Shown here one piece after another: positions 35,641-47,545 of a stretch of 64,000 nucleotides of DNA. Within the stretch, counting starts at the first letter, position 1. Every line of letters starts with the position of its first letter. The notes beneath the pieces were generated by a model, which saw nothing but the letters and a program-made list of their open reading frames with translations, was not told the DNA's origin and did not search any database. The position numbers and the translations under genes are program-made. The stretch is from Haemonchus contortus (lineage: Eukaryota > Nematoda > Chromadorea > Rhabditida > Trichostrongylidae), in NCBI GenBank assembly GCA_000469685.2, contig LS997562.1, forward strand, positions 33,687,715 through 33,751,714. The letters are read 5' to 3'.

Positions 35641-36593
35641 CAGACAGCCTTTTTTACATTGAGTCGTACACAGTCTGGGGAGCCCAGTTCTTCGTGATAT
35701 GCTTTGAAGTCCAGTGCATAGTTCGTTCAGATTTTGAAGTTGATTTGAGCATCCTTGTAGTTTTCTGGTCTGAAGCTCTCGCTCAGCAAATTTCTGCCTT
35801 TTTCGCCCGAAGACCTCGCTCAATACAATTCTGTCCCTTTTCCGAAGTTTCTCGCAGACTCCAATTTTCGGCGGTATATTTACTTGGAATTTCCTATTTC
35901 AACATATCCACTGCTTTTTATGGCAGCCTAATTCCATTTTGAGGGCGCTTCTTCGAGTTGGATGCTTCATGCATCTTTTGTGCCAGAGTGGTCAAGATTA
36001 CTCTGAGAGGGGCTTCTTTGTTTTGCATAAAACAAGGAGAACCATTGAAAAGCTCCCCTTAAAGTTCAAGGAGGGCCTAAAATGGGCCAAAATGATTGCT
36101 TCCGATATTTCTGAAAATCTGATCAGCTTTCCTAGACCTTAGTCGAGTATTTCGGCTTATTTTTGCGTGTATCTGGATTCTTTTCCTTTCTCTCTGTTTA
36201 ATGGTATGTTTATGGCTGGATGAGGCTATGGTAGGCACAATATTGAGGCCAATTTATGGCCTGCTTTGATGCTGAATTTGCACTCGAACCCCATGACTGC
36301 GTATTGCGTCAGTGAGGAGGTAATTTTGATATTCCTGAGGAAAACTGCTTCCTGCTGTAGGTCCCGTCTCTTATCGATTGACCTTAACGCTCTAGAAAAC
36401 ACAAACGTCAGACTTATCAAGGCAAATGTTGAAGCAGTAGAGCTTACTAATTGAGTTAGTAAGAGTTGCTTCATAGGAATTTTGATTTTCTCGATAATGC
36501 TTTTTAATTTTTCTACAGAAGCGCCATCATTGTAGTTTACCAGTGATCTTTGCCTCTACTGTATCGTAACCTAGAATAAAAGAATCAAAATAT

Positions 36594-36892
36594 GAAGTCT
36601 TTCGGCGTTAATCAATCCCGCTCCTGGGATGAGCCCTGCATTCGACTTCCATTCAATACCATAGTGGCGTTTTGAATGTTTATGTGGCTTATACAATGAA
36701 TTGCGATGGCCAGCTGATGTACAAGCCAAGCCAGTGCTTCTGTCCTCCTACGCGAGTCTGGTTCCAATTGATCGGCCCCGGAACTATGAAAGGGTTTGTT
36801 GGCTCAGGCACATTTCACTCCGGGACTCGAACCCGTGACCATATGTGTGAGATAATTTGCGCCAGTTGCCACTAGAACACCTCCGCACCTAA
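36594..36892 (-). repeat. tRNA-like SINE family copy
   Basis: In reverse orientation. The tail at left reads CGGCGTTAATCAATCCCGCT and GACTTCCATTCAATACCATA on the plus strand. The head at right reads, on the minus strand, TGGTCACGGGTTCGAGTCCC (a good B box), preceded by GTGTTCTAGTGGCAACTGG (A-box-like). About 300 bp. Confidence 0.8.
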
Positions 36893-38850
36893 TTGGGATT
36901 AACTGTGACTACTTGAATCACGACTGACCTAGCGAGCCTTGTAGGAATCAACCAACTTCTTCTGACGATTCGCCAACTATTCACACTTTTTTCAGGCTAC
37001 TCTTGTCACAGCTCTAGAATGAGGTGTTTGGCAAATACGGGCAGGGAATCGTGATGTAGGAGGTTCGCTTGTAGAGCTTCTTCTGCTTCCTACCCCTGCC
37101 GTACTTCTGAAATGGTCTCTCTGAGATTCCTTCCCATCCTCTTCATGCTCGTGCTATTCGTGGGCAGAATAAGAAGAAGGGCCTTATTCACAAGTGCGTG
37201 AGTTGCGTGCTGACAATGATATCGAAGGGCGTTAGCGAAAAAATCGGAAATTTAGCACTCCTTCAAGTGACGATAACTTCACTCTGAGATGTACTTTCGT
37301 AGAATGGTGACGCAATTTGAAAGATCTGAATTTTCGCTCTCTAAGAAGTTTGTTCATTTGTTCTACAGTACATAGTTTCCGCTGTTTTTATGGTCGCATC
37401 TTGCAACCAGTTGGTTAGAACTTATTAGTTCACCAGTACTCCACTTCACATCTTTTTGTAAAGTCATCAAATCGAGAATATCCCCTTTGCGAAAGTCTCG
37501 AAACCCAGAACGCCTCTGTAGCAACAGTGCCACCAAACTCCGAACATTGGATGTCCCTCCGAAAGGCAGTACTGGAGATAAATCTGTGTGGACGAAAAAT
37601 TGAAGTATTGAGGAACAGAAACTCGTCCGTGACATAAAAAGAAGGAAATCCTCTTTTCCTGTGTTTGAGCATCAGACGAAAACAACTCGGTGAATGATAT
37701 TGCTGATGATGCTTGGATGAGCTGTCACTTATTAATATTATCCTAAGGGCAGTGACCACTTGTTTACTGTGTTTCCCTGCTGGATTCCCTATACTCGCGA
37801 GTTCAGTGTCATCCCTAAGCTTCCACATCAACTAACCAACTCTGAAGAAAAGCTAGGTAGGTTGGCCGCTTATTACGCAACCGCCAGCGTCCCTATCCTT
37901 GGAAAAACGTTGCAAATCGTTCCTTCGCCCAATTGAACCACAAACCCTACCTACCCGAGTCTTTTTTTCACTCATCCCTCCCTGATCGCAAATCTCGTTT
38001 CGATATGGGCCTGTCCCTCCATCAGAATAGCCACGCAATACATGTTTTTTGACGTCAGTCGCTTATGCCCTTGTGCGTATACCGGAACCTATTTCAAATG
38101 GGAAAAGCCGATTCAGAAGGCTCAATCTTAACCCCAGGAATCAGTTGAATCACATGGTTTACGCCATCAGGGTTATAATGACTTAAAGTCCTGTGCACGC
38201 ACTCTTCAAAAGGATGTGATTCCGGTATACCTGTGGTTGCGTATGGAACACGTAATATATTTACAAGTTGCCCTTTCTTTCTGTCCCCACAATGCACCCT
38301 ACCCATACGCTGTTCGAGAACAAAGCTTTTGTAAAAGTATTAGAAAAGGACTTTCCGGTTGTGTTGGGCTGAAGCGGAAGCCACACGTCTATTCGACCTC
38401 CACTTACCCAAAAGCAAGTAGTGGCGCGGCCCTTAGGCCATCAATCTCCTAGTCGAGGAATTTTGTCGGTCCGCTCCAAATCATTCTCAAAAATTCATTC
38501 TTTCATTAGTTTCCTATTTGCTTGAAGTGGAAAAGCGATACACATACAATTCACATATTTGCGGCTTCGTATTTTTTGGACTCCATAAATATCGATAGAT
38601 TGCGATTCCTTCTCGAGGATATCCTCACTTTTTTATTTGATGATTCTCGCTGTTATAGCTCGAAGTACTTCTTGCGAAGGGGTCCAGGAATAGCCATTCC
38701 AAATCCAAGGCGTAACACTTGTAGAAAGCTGATTTGTGGGAGTGCGTAGGCTTGCTGAAGAGCTGAGCTCGGATTTAGTGTCAGTAAGTCTTGCTGTTTT
38801 TACTATTCAATCAACCCTGAATGATGTTTCTTAAATGATGTAAGCTATTT
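36893..38850. other. gap without supported gene
   Basis: Overlapping minus-strand open frames at 37,363-37,831 are long for the region but occur in three frames at once and show no splice logic. Nothing is recognised. Confidence 0.35.
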
Positions 38851-38852
38851 TT

Positions 38853-39015
38853 TGTGGTGCTGTAGGCCAAGTAGTTGTGCACTATCACACCTAACGTCCG
38901 GGGATCAAATTCACCCCATACCAACGAGACCTTTCATCCCTCTTAGGTCGGTCTGTTGGAATCATACTCATCTGGTAGGATAAAACACTGACTTATAGAG
39001 CGGTTGGCCCCCGAA
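38853..39015 (+). repeat. partial tRNA-like SINE copy
   Basis: Head GTGGTGCTGTAGGCCAAG and CACTATCACACCTAACGTCC, a degraded B box (GGGGATCAAATTC), and the body TTTCATCCCTCTTAGGTCGG are recognisable. The tail is absent. Confidence 0.6.
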
Positions 39016-40806
39016 AGTTACTGTAAAAGCTACATATTTATTCAGGCTCCTCTACAATGGGCCTGTTTGAATCTTCAAGAAATGTGCTCCAATGTGACTG
39101 GTGCAGCCATTACAGGGCCATTGAAGCACGTCCACTTCTGGGTGTGGTTTGCATTTGGACGCCCATTACGCCCCGCTCAGGTCGTGTTTTGTTCAGAAGC
39201 GGCTCATGTGCTCTAAGATCTTTGCTAATCTTCTCTATCGTTTGTTCCATTAGGGAATCCCAGAGTCCGTTTTTATTGTTGACTGTGCCTTTAAATTGGT
39301 CGCAGGATCTATTCTTCGACCTTTTTAAAGAAAGTAGTTGGTAAACACAGTCTCTGTTTACCCGTTGCTTCACGACAGTACGTTCTGCTTCACAACGTGT
39401 ATAATCATCTTACCCTAGTTTCAAAAACTGGTTTTATAGCCTACAAAAACCAGTTTTCAAGTCCTTATTTCAGCATCATCTACTAGGCATAAGGTATTTG
39501 GAGCAATGTTCCCATTTGGAGTTTCTGCTGAAAACAGCTCCCTGTCCTTACACTATTTTCTCAAGGCTTACAGTGCGACATACCTTTTTCTCATTAACTC
39601 TGTTCCCAGAACACGAATGTATTAGGGTTCCCATGAACTCCACGAACGACAATGGTTTTATCCTCGTTTCTCCCTGAAATTATTTGCCTCATTACATTAG
39701 CTGGTATAATTGATTGTGAGCTCGAACTTTGAGCTGGCTGTGACACTCTGCACGTCGGTCTCATTCCCGAGGGTGTGTCTTTCAGATTTGACTGATGACT
39801 TAAAGGGGGAGGGACGGGAGATTGACGGCAGGGGTTGGGAGGTGTTGTGCCGCTCGTACACAAATGAAACGAAGGTGCTTTCTTTTGATGTTTGTTATCG
39901 TTGTTATCGATTAATCAGCTGATAGTTGTGGTAGTTTACCGAGTAGAATCTGCCCCTTGTAGCAGTAAAATGCTTTCTATCTCAGACGCTTGTGGCTCAG
40001 TGGATGCCCGAATAGAAATACTCTTCTTTTGAGCGTTTTTTTTTTCAATAAAAGTCGGTAACAGAAGAAAGACTGTCTCTCTATTTCTTTTTTGACTGGT
40101 GTATAGAACTGGTGTATAGAACAGTGGAAGTGGGTGCAGATACACGGCCCTGAGTCCTCCTATCGGATCCCACCGCTCTCTAGCACCTTCTAGCCATCGT
40201 TTATAGTTCGGTTCCGTCTAGGACGACGAAAGCATTGACTCCTTTACTAGTAATACAGCCATTACTAGTACTCCAGTAGTTTAGTGATCCTCTTAAGTGA
40301 AGGAGGAGGAATTCGTTGACACCTGAGCTTGATGCCTGTACACGAGCGATGGATGATTCCATTGTATGAGAAGATGCTGGGGTCTGAGTCTTGTTGGCTC
40401 TGACCTCGGTTTCCTTCCAGCCACACATCCAATCAGTCCCGCGAAATTTAACAAAATGTGAAGGTACGTCACATCATGAAAAAAAAGAACGGTTGAGGTC
40501 GAGATTACCCCGTTCTACTCCATTAATTATAGCTTTGCTACCCTCTTTACCCAGCTTTCCTTTTATCTCCGTGCTTCTTCATCTCTGACGTGTGTAAGTG
40601 GGGTTCGTTCCATCGGCGGCTTAACTGCGACAGCAGTGAGGAATGTGAGGCATTAGCGTATGGACCGACTTCCATCAGCGGCACCTTCGAACGGAGCTTT
40701 TTTTCTCCACCGTCGGGAAATTGAAGTTGCGATGAAGTTGAGAGAAAGAACTTCCGGATCTGCTTCTCTGCAGGACTGCCTAATTTCTTCTAGAACGAAA
40801 CGAGGG
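39016..40806. other. gap with two possible minus-strand exons, unproven
   Basis: Minus-strand open frames at 39,594-39,863 (Pro/Ser-rich, ending HGNPNTFVFWEQS) and 40,201-40,428 (ending KGVNAFVVLDGTEL) read like protein and lie just downstream of the minus-strand gene at 40.8-42.5 kb. However, no donor/acceptor pairs linking them in phase were found. Confidence 0.3.
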
Positions 40807-42512
40807 CTAGAAATAGCCGCTCCATTTCATAATTCGTGAATCAGGGTCTGTTCTTCCCGTTTCATTCCTTCGAAACCTAAAGTTGTCCTTAAGGACAAAA
40901 CACTGAGGTAAAGCTGGATGGACCATCATAACAGCAGGTTCCACCCCTGACGATGTTATGTAAAGCACCTTTTCCATTAGAAGCGAAGGAGGATATTCAG
41001 TATATCTCAATGGGACCATTGGCCTCCCTGGTGAGTTTACAAAAAACCATCTGGGCACACCATGAGCGAAAGGACGATGGTAGGGTTATTATTTGGGAGC
41101 AGTATATGTATACGATGGCGTAGTACAAGGTAGCATGTGACATTTGTTTTGACATTGTGTACTGGACGGGGAGCGAGGGGTTGAGTGAGCCGTCAGACGG
41201 CCAATTTCCATCGAGTGTTCTGTGTTCGTGGCGTCGTAAAGGTGTCACGCGTGCATAAGAGCCCCCTTCATTCACTACTGTCTTCAAATGATTGCCGGCT
41301 AAGTCGTCTGTGGCTTCATCGCCATCAGCAGTCACTCCAGTACGTACTGCCCGCGGTGATAGTGCCACAGTGGCTGTCACGTGGCTTCTATGGTCTTGGC
41401 GAGTTTCATATTGGGAATTTTCTTCAGTACACAAACTACAACGCTTTCCTCTCCCGATTTCTTTGATAGATGTTTGCTTGGGTATTCAGGACCGGGCTTC
41501 TTCTAACTTTACACGAGAAATGAAAAGTCAAACTGCAAGTTTTCGGTTTTTAGAACTCAATTTTTTTTATTTCTTTCATAGGCTATTACAGATCTTTCCC
41601 TAGTTTCAATACCACGTACAATACAGTTTTCTAGCCTTCGAAGGCTGTCATTAATCCTCACCAGTTCAGTAAGATTGAGGCGATTTTCTAAACGCTCCAA
41701 CTCATCCACTTTAGGTTCCCTCTGAACAACTCCTCTTCAAGGACTTTTCCTTGTTCTCTCATTCTTCCTAGCGATTGCCGGTTTCAGAGGGACGATGGAG
41801 CGGGGGAGCTCACATTTGGACCTCCCCTCGATACCTCGTTTTGCAGAGAAAGATAGTGGCGCTTTTAAGGGTAAGGTAGCAATTAATAAGGTGGACAAGC
41901 CTTCAGGTAGTGAGAAATAAGTTCGATTTGATTTTTCGCTCGGGTACTTTTCCCAAGCTGTTGTCCGTTGTAATCCTGTCATATGCAAAACTTCCTGCTT
42001 GATATCCTGTAATTTCGTATTGCACTTGATTCCGTTCCTATGGATACGCCATGTTGCCATCTGATTTTCTGTTTACCAGTCCATTCTAAACGTTTAACGG
42101 CTTTTAGTTAAGTATCATTCAAAAAGATGTGGAATGTTTACTTACCATAAGAGCCATATCATTTGTAAACATAGGCATTTTTTCTTGGAATGATTCTTTA
42201 CTCGAGGCCTCATAAACTTTTTCTGGGAACACCTTATCGCCATGATTGATGTGGATACGTGACGGAAGGTTTTGTTCCACCAGCCAGAGCCCTTCTATAA
42301 TTTCTTCCTTAAGCATCAAATCTACAGTTTTGAGCTGATCTCACCTCTGAAGTTAAAGTGTGATCAGCTTCATTGTCAGAGGTTATCCTTACTACAGTAA
42401 CTGTGATTTATTTTTCTTCAGGCTCATACTCAAAAGGTCGTTTATGCTTCATGAGTTTTTTTGGGATTACGCTGATTTCCAGCGATGAAGGAAATGTGTA
42501 TTCCTCTTTTTT
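40807..42512 (-). CDS. unidentified multi-exon gene (3' part)
   Basis: Minus-strand exons: about 42,512-42,430 (EEYTFPSSLEISVIPKKLMK), 42,334-42,146 (63 codons, starting LKTVDLMLKEEIIEGLWLVE, donor ATG|GTAAGT), 42,060-41,835 (75 codons plus one base, starting MATWRIHRNGIKCN, donor CGAG|GTATCG), and 41,027-40,807 (starts with two bases completing a Gly codon, then RPMVPLRYTEYPP, includes CFVLKDNFRFRRNETG and ends KWSGYF-stop). The last three join in phase 0 and phase 1, giving about 211 residues in one open frame, so this is very likely a real gene. The 5' end, to the right, was not found. The phase of the first listed exon does not fit its simplest donor, so that junction is uncertain. No domain was recognised. 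FRFRRNETG with the following Trp faintly recalls FLYWCH-type zinc fingers, but the cysteines are absent. Confidence 0.6.
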
Positions 42513-45230
42513 CTCAGAAACCAGCTGGGTTTCGTCTTTTCATCTTCCCTTTCGTTTTTTTTTTCGCGGAAGATGCACTCGCTTTTTATGGTTCCCGTTA
42601 TCGGATACTTTTTTTTTTTGGCTTCCACAGATTCTCACGGCCATTTCCTGGGGTAAGGATGTGTTGTTTGAATTCCTAGCCAGCCTGATTCATAGTTCCT
42701 GCCCACTTAAACTCGCATATTATTTTTTCAAAAAGAGAGCAGTTCCGTTTAATCCATCGGTTTTGTTACCTCTGACTCTTCTGCAGTTCATCCTCAAGAT
42801 TCTACTCTGTTTCGGCCTCCTTTGTTGAAAGTGAGTTCAGTGAAGGCGAATTCAAGGAGATCTCGGTAGTGTAAGGGATATGGAGCACGGTGCACAGATA
42901 GTGCAATTACGGGTTCGAACATCATCCGAGGCCGATCATCCATAACTCGCCAACTTTGTGAGAATGTATTAAGGGCATCGGATTGTATAGAAACGTGAAA
43001 GTAAAAATTATGATGCATTTTTTATAATGTCATTGTTTTTCTCATAATGTTCGCTGTGTCCATTAGTCCGAGTGTAGGCCGGCAATGCCATTAAGGGACG
43101 CCACTTTTCAGTTAGCTCAAATTCGACGTTTCTATCTGGGTCTGCATTAGACTGGGTTGCTTTGCTTTTTACTGGAACTGAAGAATCTCGCAGAGCATGT
43201 TTTCTTTTCTCACTTTTACAACGAAGTAATGAGTATAGAGAACCAGAAGCATTTGTATAAAGGCCATTCCATATTTTTTCCGAATATCATCACCTTTATT
43301 TACTAAGTGTCGTCGAAGTCGATTGTCAGGTTAAAGGCCATGCTTGGAGATGGAACGATGGGTCATCATCTTTATTTTTAGTTAGGGAAGGATAGTATCA
43401 AGGGGTGACAACATTTACCAGATTTCCCTTCCCACTAAAGCCAGGTCACATTTTTCGCTTCCATTAGATCATGTCATGTTGTCAACTGTGGCAAGCAATG
43501 CAACTCTTCCCAAGCACCAGCCCCTCGGAGAATTTTTTGGCAATTTTCAGGAGCAACTTTGAAATTGGAGACTCGGATAACATTACTCGATGTAAATGTA
43601 TCTCTTCGAATCCCATTTTCGGTTTTTGACATTTTTCGAAGCTACTCTTTTGAGAGTTTGGGGTTATGGAGCTACTCCTTACATTACTCTGAAAGTTCAG
43701 TTCACATTCAAAATGGTTTTTAAGATTTCTCTTTTGGATGAACTTGTGACCTCCAAGGACAGCCTAAGGGACGTCGTCGAGTCATAAAGCGACCAAGAAA
43801 AGGCGTGATAGGAGCCCTAAAATCGGACTAGCAGGCTTACACACGAGAATGTGATTGCAAAAGTTACGTAAAGGGGTATTTGGACGAGCTCTCTAAATGT
43901 GTGTATATTGCGTACAGATGGCTACAGTAAGCTGCCGCGTGCACGGTGTGGGTCCTAGTGCGAATGGTGCAACCTCTACAGTCTCTACAACGTAGCATCG
44001 GCTAGAGCGCTTTTGGGAGTTTTATTATGCCTTACCTGGGCCGTTTTTCGATCCGACAATGTCCCTTATGCTCTCTTGGGAGATAATTTGGGTTTAACAC
44101 AGGCAGCGATCTCAGGAATCATTTTCCTTGTAAACTGTGCCTTCAATTCAGGTCATCTGTCGTGACTAGGCAGAAATGAACGAGCTCCGCTGTGTAGTAA
44201 AGTTTATGAATTGTGGAAAACAACATGTGCTTCATCAATGACCTAATGTACACAAGCTTTTAAAGTGTGTTTGTAAAGATGATCCAAAAGCGGAACCGAT
44301 CAGTGTCAGATATATGTTTGCATTGTCCAAGACCATGTTTACATTGTTCTAACGGACGATATCGAAAACAACAGCTTGTTATCTGTCCCTGTTGATAAAA
44401 AGTGCGATTTCTCAACAAATCCAACTCATTCTGTTCTCCTGGAAAGTGAACATGTGGGCAATCAAGCATTCGAATCTGCTCTTTTCCAGAGGAAAGAAAG
44501 TGAACCGGAACAGTTCACATGACACTGAGAAAATGCCATTGAGAAAACTTTTTTGATGAAAAACTTTCGTGCCCTGTTATCGATCCTGGGACCCCACGAA
44601 GAGGTTACCCAGACCGTTCCATAGATGTAACCCTCATAACGCCCATACATACAAAACACCTCTACGACGTCATCAGAGGGCACGTTTATTTACGTGGCTA
44701 CATGTTATCGTCTGTGTGTGGACGTAATTATCTGCTCCTCGTGATCAATTTACTTCACTGTTGGGCAGTGTGTTGTCTTGTAGTGGCATGGGTCTTTTCC
44801 CAAACCTATTAAATGTATGTAATTGCTTTCATCAGGCTATAATTCAGACGGGGTCGTTATGAAATTTCAAAGGTCAAATTAGGTACAAGTCTTAAATCAT
44901 GTAGCGCTTGCTAGTGGTGTCCTTGTCCTGGAGTTCATTTTATCGCTTCCAACGAAGCCATCCAGCATTTCTTCGGCATTGACACCTCCCGTATCTGATG
45001 GCATCGAAGTTAGCTAGGAACGCCCAGTCACGCCTTTTGCCGTCCCCGGCGAATTTGCGACGTTCCATATTGGGTCATTCTCATATTCCCGAAGTCCCAT
45101 GAAATCTTAAACTTATAATGGCTGCTTCTAGGAGATAGAAAATACGGGGAAGGGATTATTACCAACTTCTTCCCTAATACGGGAAGTGATTATTACCAAC
45201 TTCCTCCCTTTCGCGATTGTCCTGTCTAAC
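42513..45230. other. gap upstream of the unidentified minus-strand gene
   Basis: The 5' exons of the minus-strand gene should be here or further right but could not be identified. The long open frame on the plus strand at 42,373-42,828 is antisense to that gene's exons and T-rich, so it is treated as a shadow. Two near-identical 19-bp pieces (GATTATTACCAACTTC plus TCCCT or CTCCCT) lie at about 45,155 and 45,189. Confidence 0.35.
42858..42932 (+). repeat. tRNA-like fragment
   Basis: TCTCGGTAGTGTAAGGG (A-box-like) is followed about 40 bp later by TACGGGTTCGAACATCATCC (B-box-like), with GAGGCCGA at the end partly pairing with the start. The size is right for a tRNA-derived SINE head. An intact cloverleaf and anticodon could not be drawn with confidence. 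Confidence 0.45.
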
Positions 45231-45289
45231 ATAACACTGGGTGATACGAGACGCTCCTTCCTTTTTCTTATTCTTTAATCAAACAATCG

Positions 45290-45430
45290 ATTATCTATAT
45301 ATATTTGCTTGTTTATTTATTTACACATTTATTTATTTATCTATCTATATATCTAGCTATCTATCTGTCTGCCTGTTTACCCCTCTATCTCCACCTCTAT
45401 CTCTCTATCTATCTGACTCTATTTCTCGTG
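45290..45430. repeat. (TATC/TTTA)n low-complexity tract
   Basis: A run of imperfect tetranucleotide repeats: TTTATTTATT, then TATCTATCTATATATC, CTATCTATCTGTCTGCCTG and TATCTCTCTATCTATC. A simple microsatellite-like tract. Confidence 0.8.
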
Positions 45431-46989
45431 CTCTCTGTCTCTGACCTCTTCTGTCCCTCACTTGCTCCCATTTTCTCCCAGATCCTATTGAAGTGGTTTC
45501 GAACAATCGTAGAATTTCAGGGCCGTTTGGAGGTTTACTCAATGAACCGTAAGCAGTTCCTATGTAGAGATGGCCCTCAGCCTTGGGTGGGGTGAAGAAA
45601 GTTGTCCGCTTGAATAGAGGCGAAATGAACCTTTGAATATGAATCGAAATATGATTTAGGCGAATGAAGTCTTTACAAAACCATAAAAGGTCCAGGTGAC
45701 CTCTCGTGTTGAAATTACGTTTACTGAAACATTTTAATAGTCATGTCGAGGGTTCAGAGGTACGTGTTGATTTTGGTTCAACTTCCAGTGCTCTCAATGA
45801 ACCATCCTTGTGAAAACGGCTCTCTCAACTGTTCACGGCAGCCGTTCTCGCTTCCCTTCTGAAAACTTAATGACGTCCGATTCACAATTGCTTGATGAGA
45901 ACATTGCTTCCGATTACTGTTGATGAATTCATTTTTTTACCATTGTCATCAGAAATTTAGCGAAATTCCGAAAGTCAAGTTAGTACTGGATGGTACGGGC
46001 TATTTATGGCTCCACGTTCCCTATAATCGCTATAATTCGTTATGATAACATCTGTACTTCTCAAACTACACCAAAAAGTTCGAAGCGCCTTTTCTCCTGC
46101 ATGAATTATCATCTACCGTCATCGTAGTAGAATCGAGGTTTTCAGCCTTTCCCATTCCTCCTGAGGCCTTGAGCATGTTCCAGCATTAGCGATTTTCTGC
46201 TCAGCCCCTTTCTCAGAGTAATCTTCGACATGAGTTTTTAAAATGAATTTCTTTCTGATGAACTGAGTTCTGAATCTGACCTCATCCCGAATGTCTCTAC
46301 AGCTTCTCTACGGCAATGGTATAGGAATGTTCGTGGTATTTCTTAGCATGACGTCTTTGCCAACCGATGAGATCTTATGAATCCTGGCGTAGAAGTGGGG
46401 GAAAGGGCGAGTGGGAGGTTGTTGAAATCATCTTATTAATGCTTTGAGAACTTCACGCCGCGAAGTTTCAAAGCAGCTGACAAGCTGTGTGACTTGAGGA
46501 GGTCGACCAGTGAGTGAGTGATCAATTTCAAAATTCTCTCAGCTCTCATCTCACAACACATCGTTCCATCCTACAACCAAGCCCAACAATCCGAGGCGTT
46601 TTTCTCGCTCAATCTCTATGACAGCGTCAGACGCAAGTCGTAGTTCGGATGCACAGGCCTACATAAGTGCCGCTCCTCAGCAATTTCTTCTGTATTTTGC
46701 CTCTGTACTCATTTTTATTTACTTTTTGCTTTCTACCTATCTACCTGTTGTCGAGGGATGCCGGGGTGTTGAAATACGTACGCAATCAGCATCAGTCACA
46801 GAAGCTCCTGCTCAAATGTCCTAGCGCTACCATCGGTATTCCCTCTTTACTCATAATTTGTTTCTATTTTTTGTTTATTTGTGAGCAATGGGTGCTTGTG
46901 TATTTAAACTCACATCCATTGGTGATGAGGGCTTGTTCACACAAAAAAACTTCAGCTCAAGAAACAAACATCTGACGTAGATCCGTGTT

Positions 46990-47215
46990 ATTATAGTTAT
47001 TATAAATTGTTGCTTAATTTTTGTTATTTCAATTTATTATAAAGTGAATAAGCACATGTTATCGAGCTATTGTGATTGCAATAAATTATCATTGAAAAAA
47101 TACTATTCAAGTTGTTATGCTTAAACATGTGCTACTATGGCTAGGATAAATTATTTTTGAAATATATTTATTTCATTTAGATTTCATTATTACTACATTA
47201 TTATTATTATTTCTA
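46990..47215. repeat. AT-rich low-complexity tract
   Basis: Dense ATTATT and AATTATT strings with no coding potential on either strand. A similar AT-rich stretch occurs at 49,620-49,990. Confidence 0.6.
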
Positions 47216-47304
47216 TCAATTTAAATCCTCAAATGACGAGGGAAAATCCCTTTTGCTCCATTTTGCATGGGTGCTCTGGCCCTCCGTGCATTCATGAAAG
47301 AGGG

Positions 47305-47545
47305 TGACCCTTCGCTTCCTTTGACCCTTATATCCTACCCTCAGCAAGTTCTGGTCGACTCTTCGCTTTTTTTCTACAAAACCTTCAGAACCCTCGACCC
47401 ACGTGCCGTACCCACGATGGAATCTGGTCGGCTCCTCGCTTTCCTTTCTGCAAAATCTACAGAACCTTTGACCTTTATACCGCACCCTCGACGGAGGCTT
47501 GTTCGCTCTTTGTTTCCTTTTTGCTAAGAATCTACAGAACCAGGC
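47305..47545. repeat. degenerate tandem repeat, period about 75 bp
   Basis: Three units share the order CTTCGCTTTCCTTT, CTGCAAAATCTACAGAACC and a CCTACCCTCG or CGCACCCTCGACGG segment. 'CAGAACC' recurs at about 47,386, 47,461 and 47,533. It is a short decayed minisatellite; an open frame runs through it on both strands because of the repeat. Confidence 0.65.

Noticed and set aside
37363..37831. Minus-strand open frames, one with an SH3-like FRKGDILDL string
   Set aside because: Three overlapping frames are open at once and no splice signals support any of them.
42373..42828. 151-codon plus-strand open frame, Phe-rich
   Set aside because: Antisense to better-supported minus-strand exon sequence and T-rich low complexity.
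42858..42932. Functional tRNA gene
   Set aside because: A and B box-like strings are present, but no consistent acceptor stem and anticodon loop could be drawn; more likely a SINE head.
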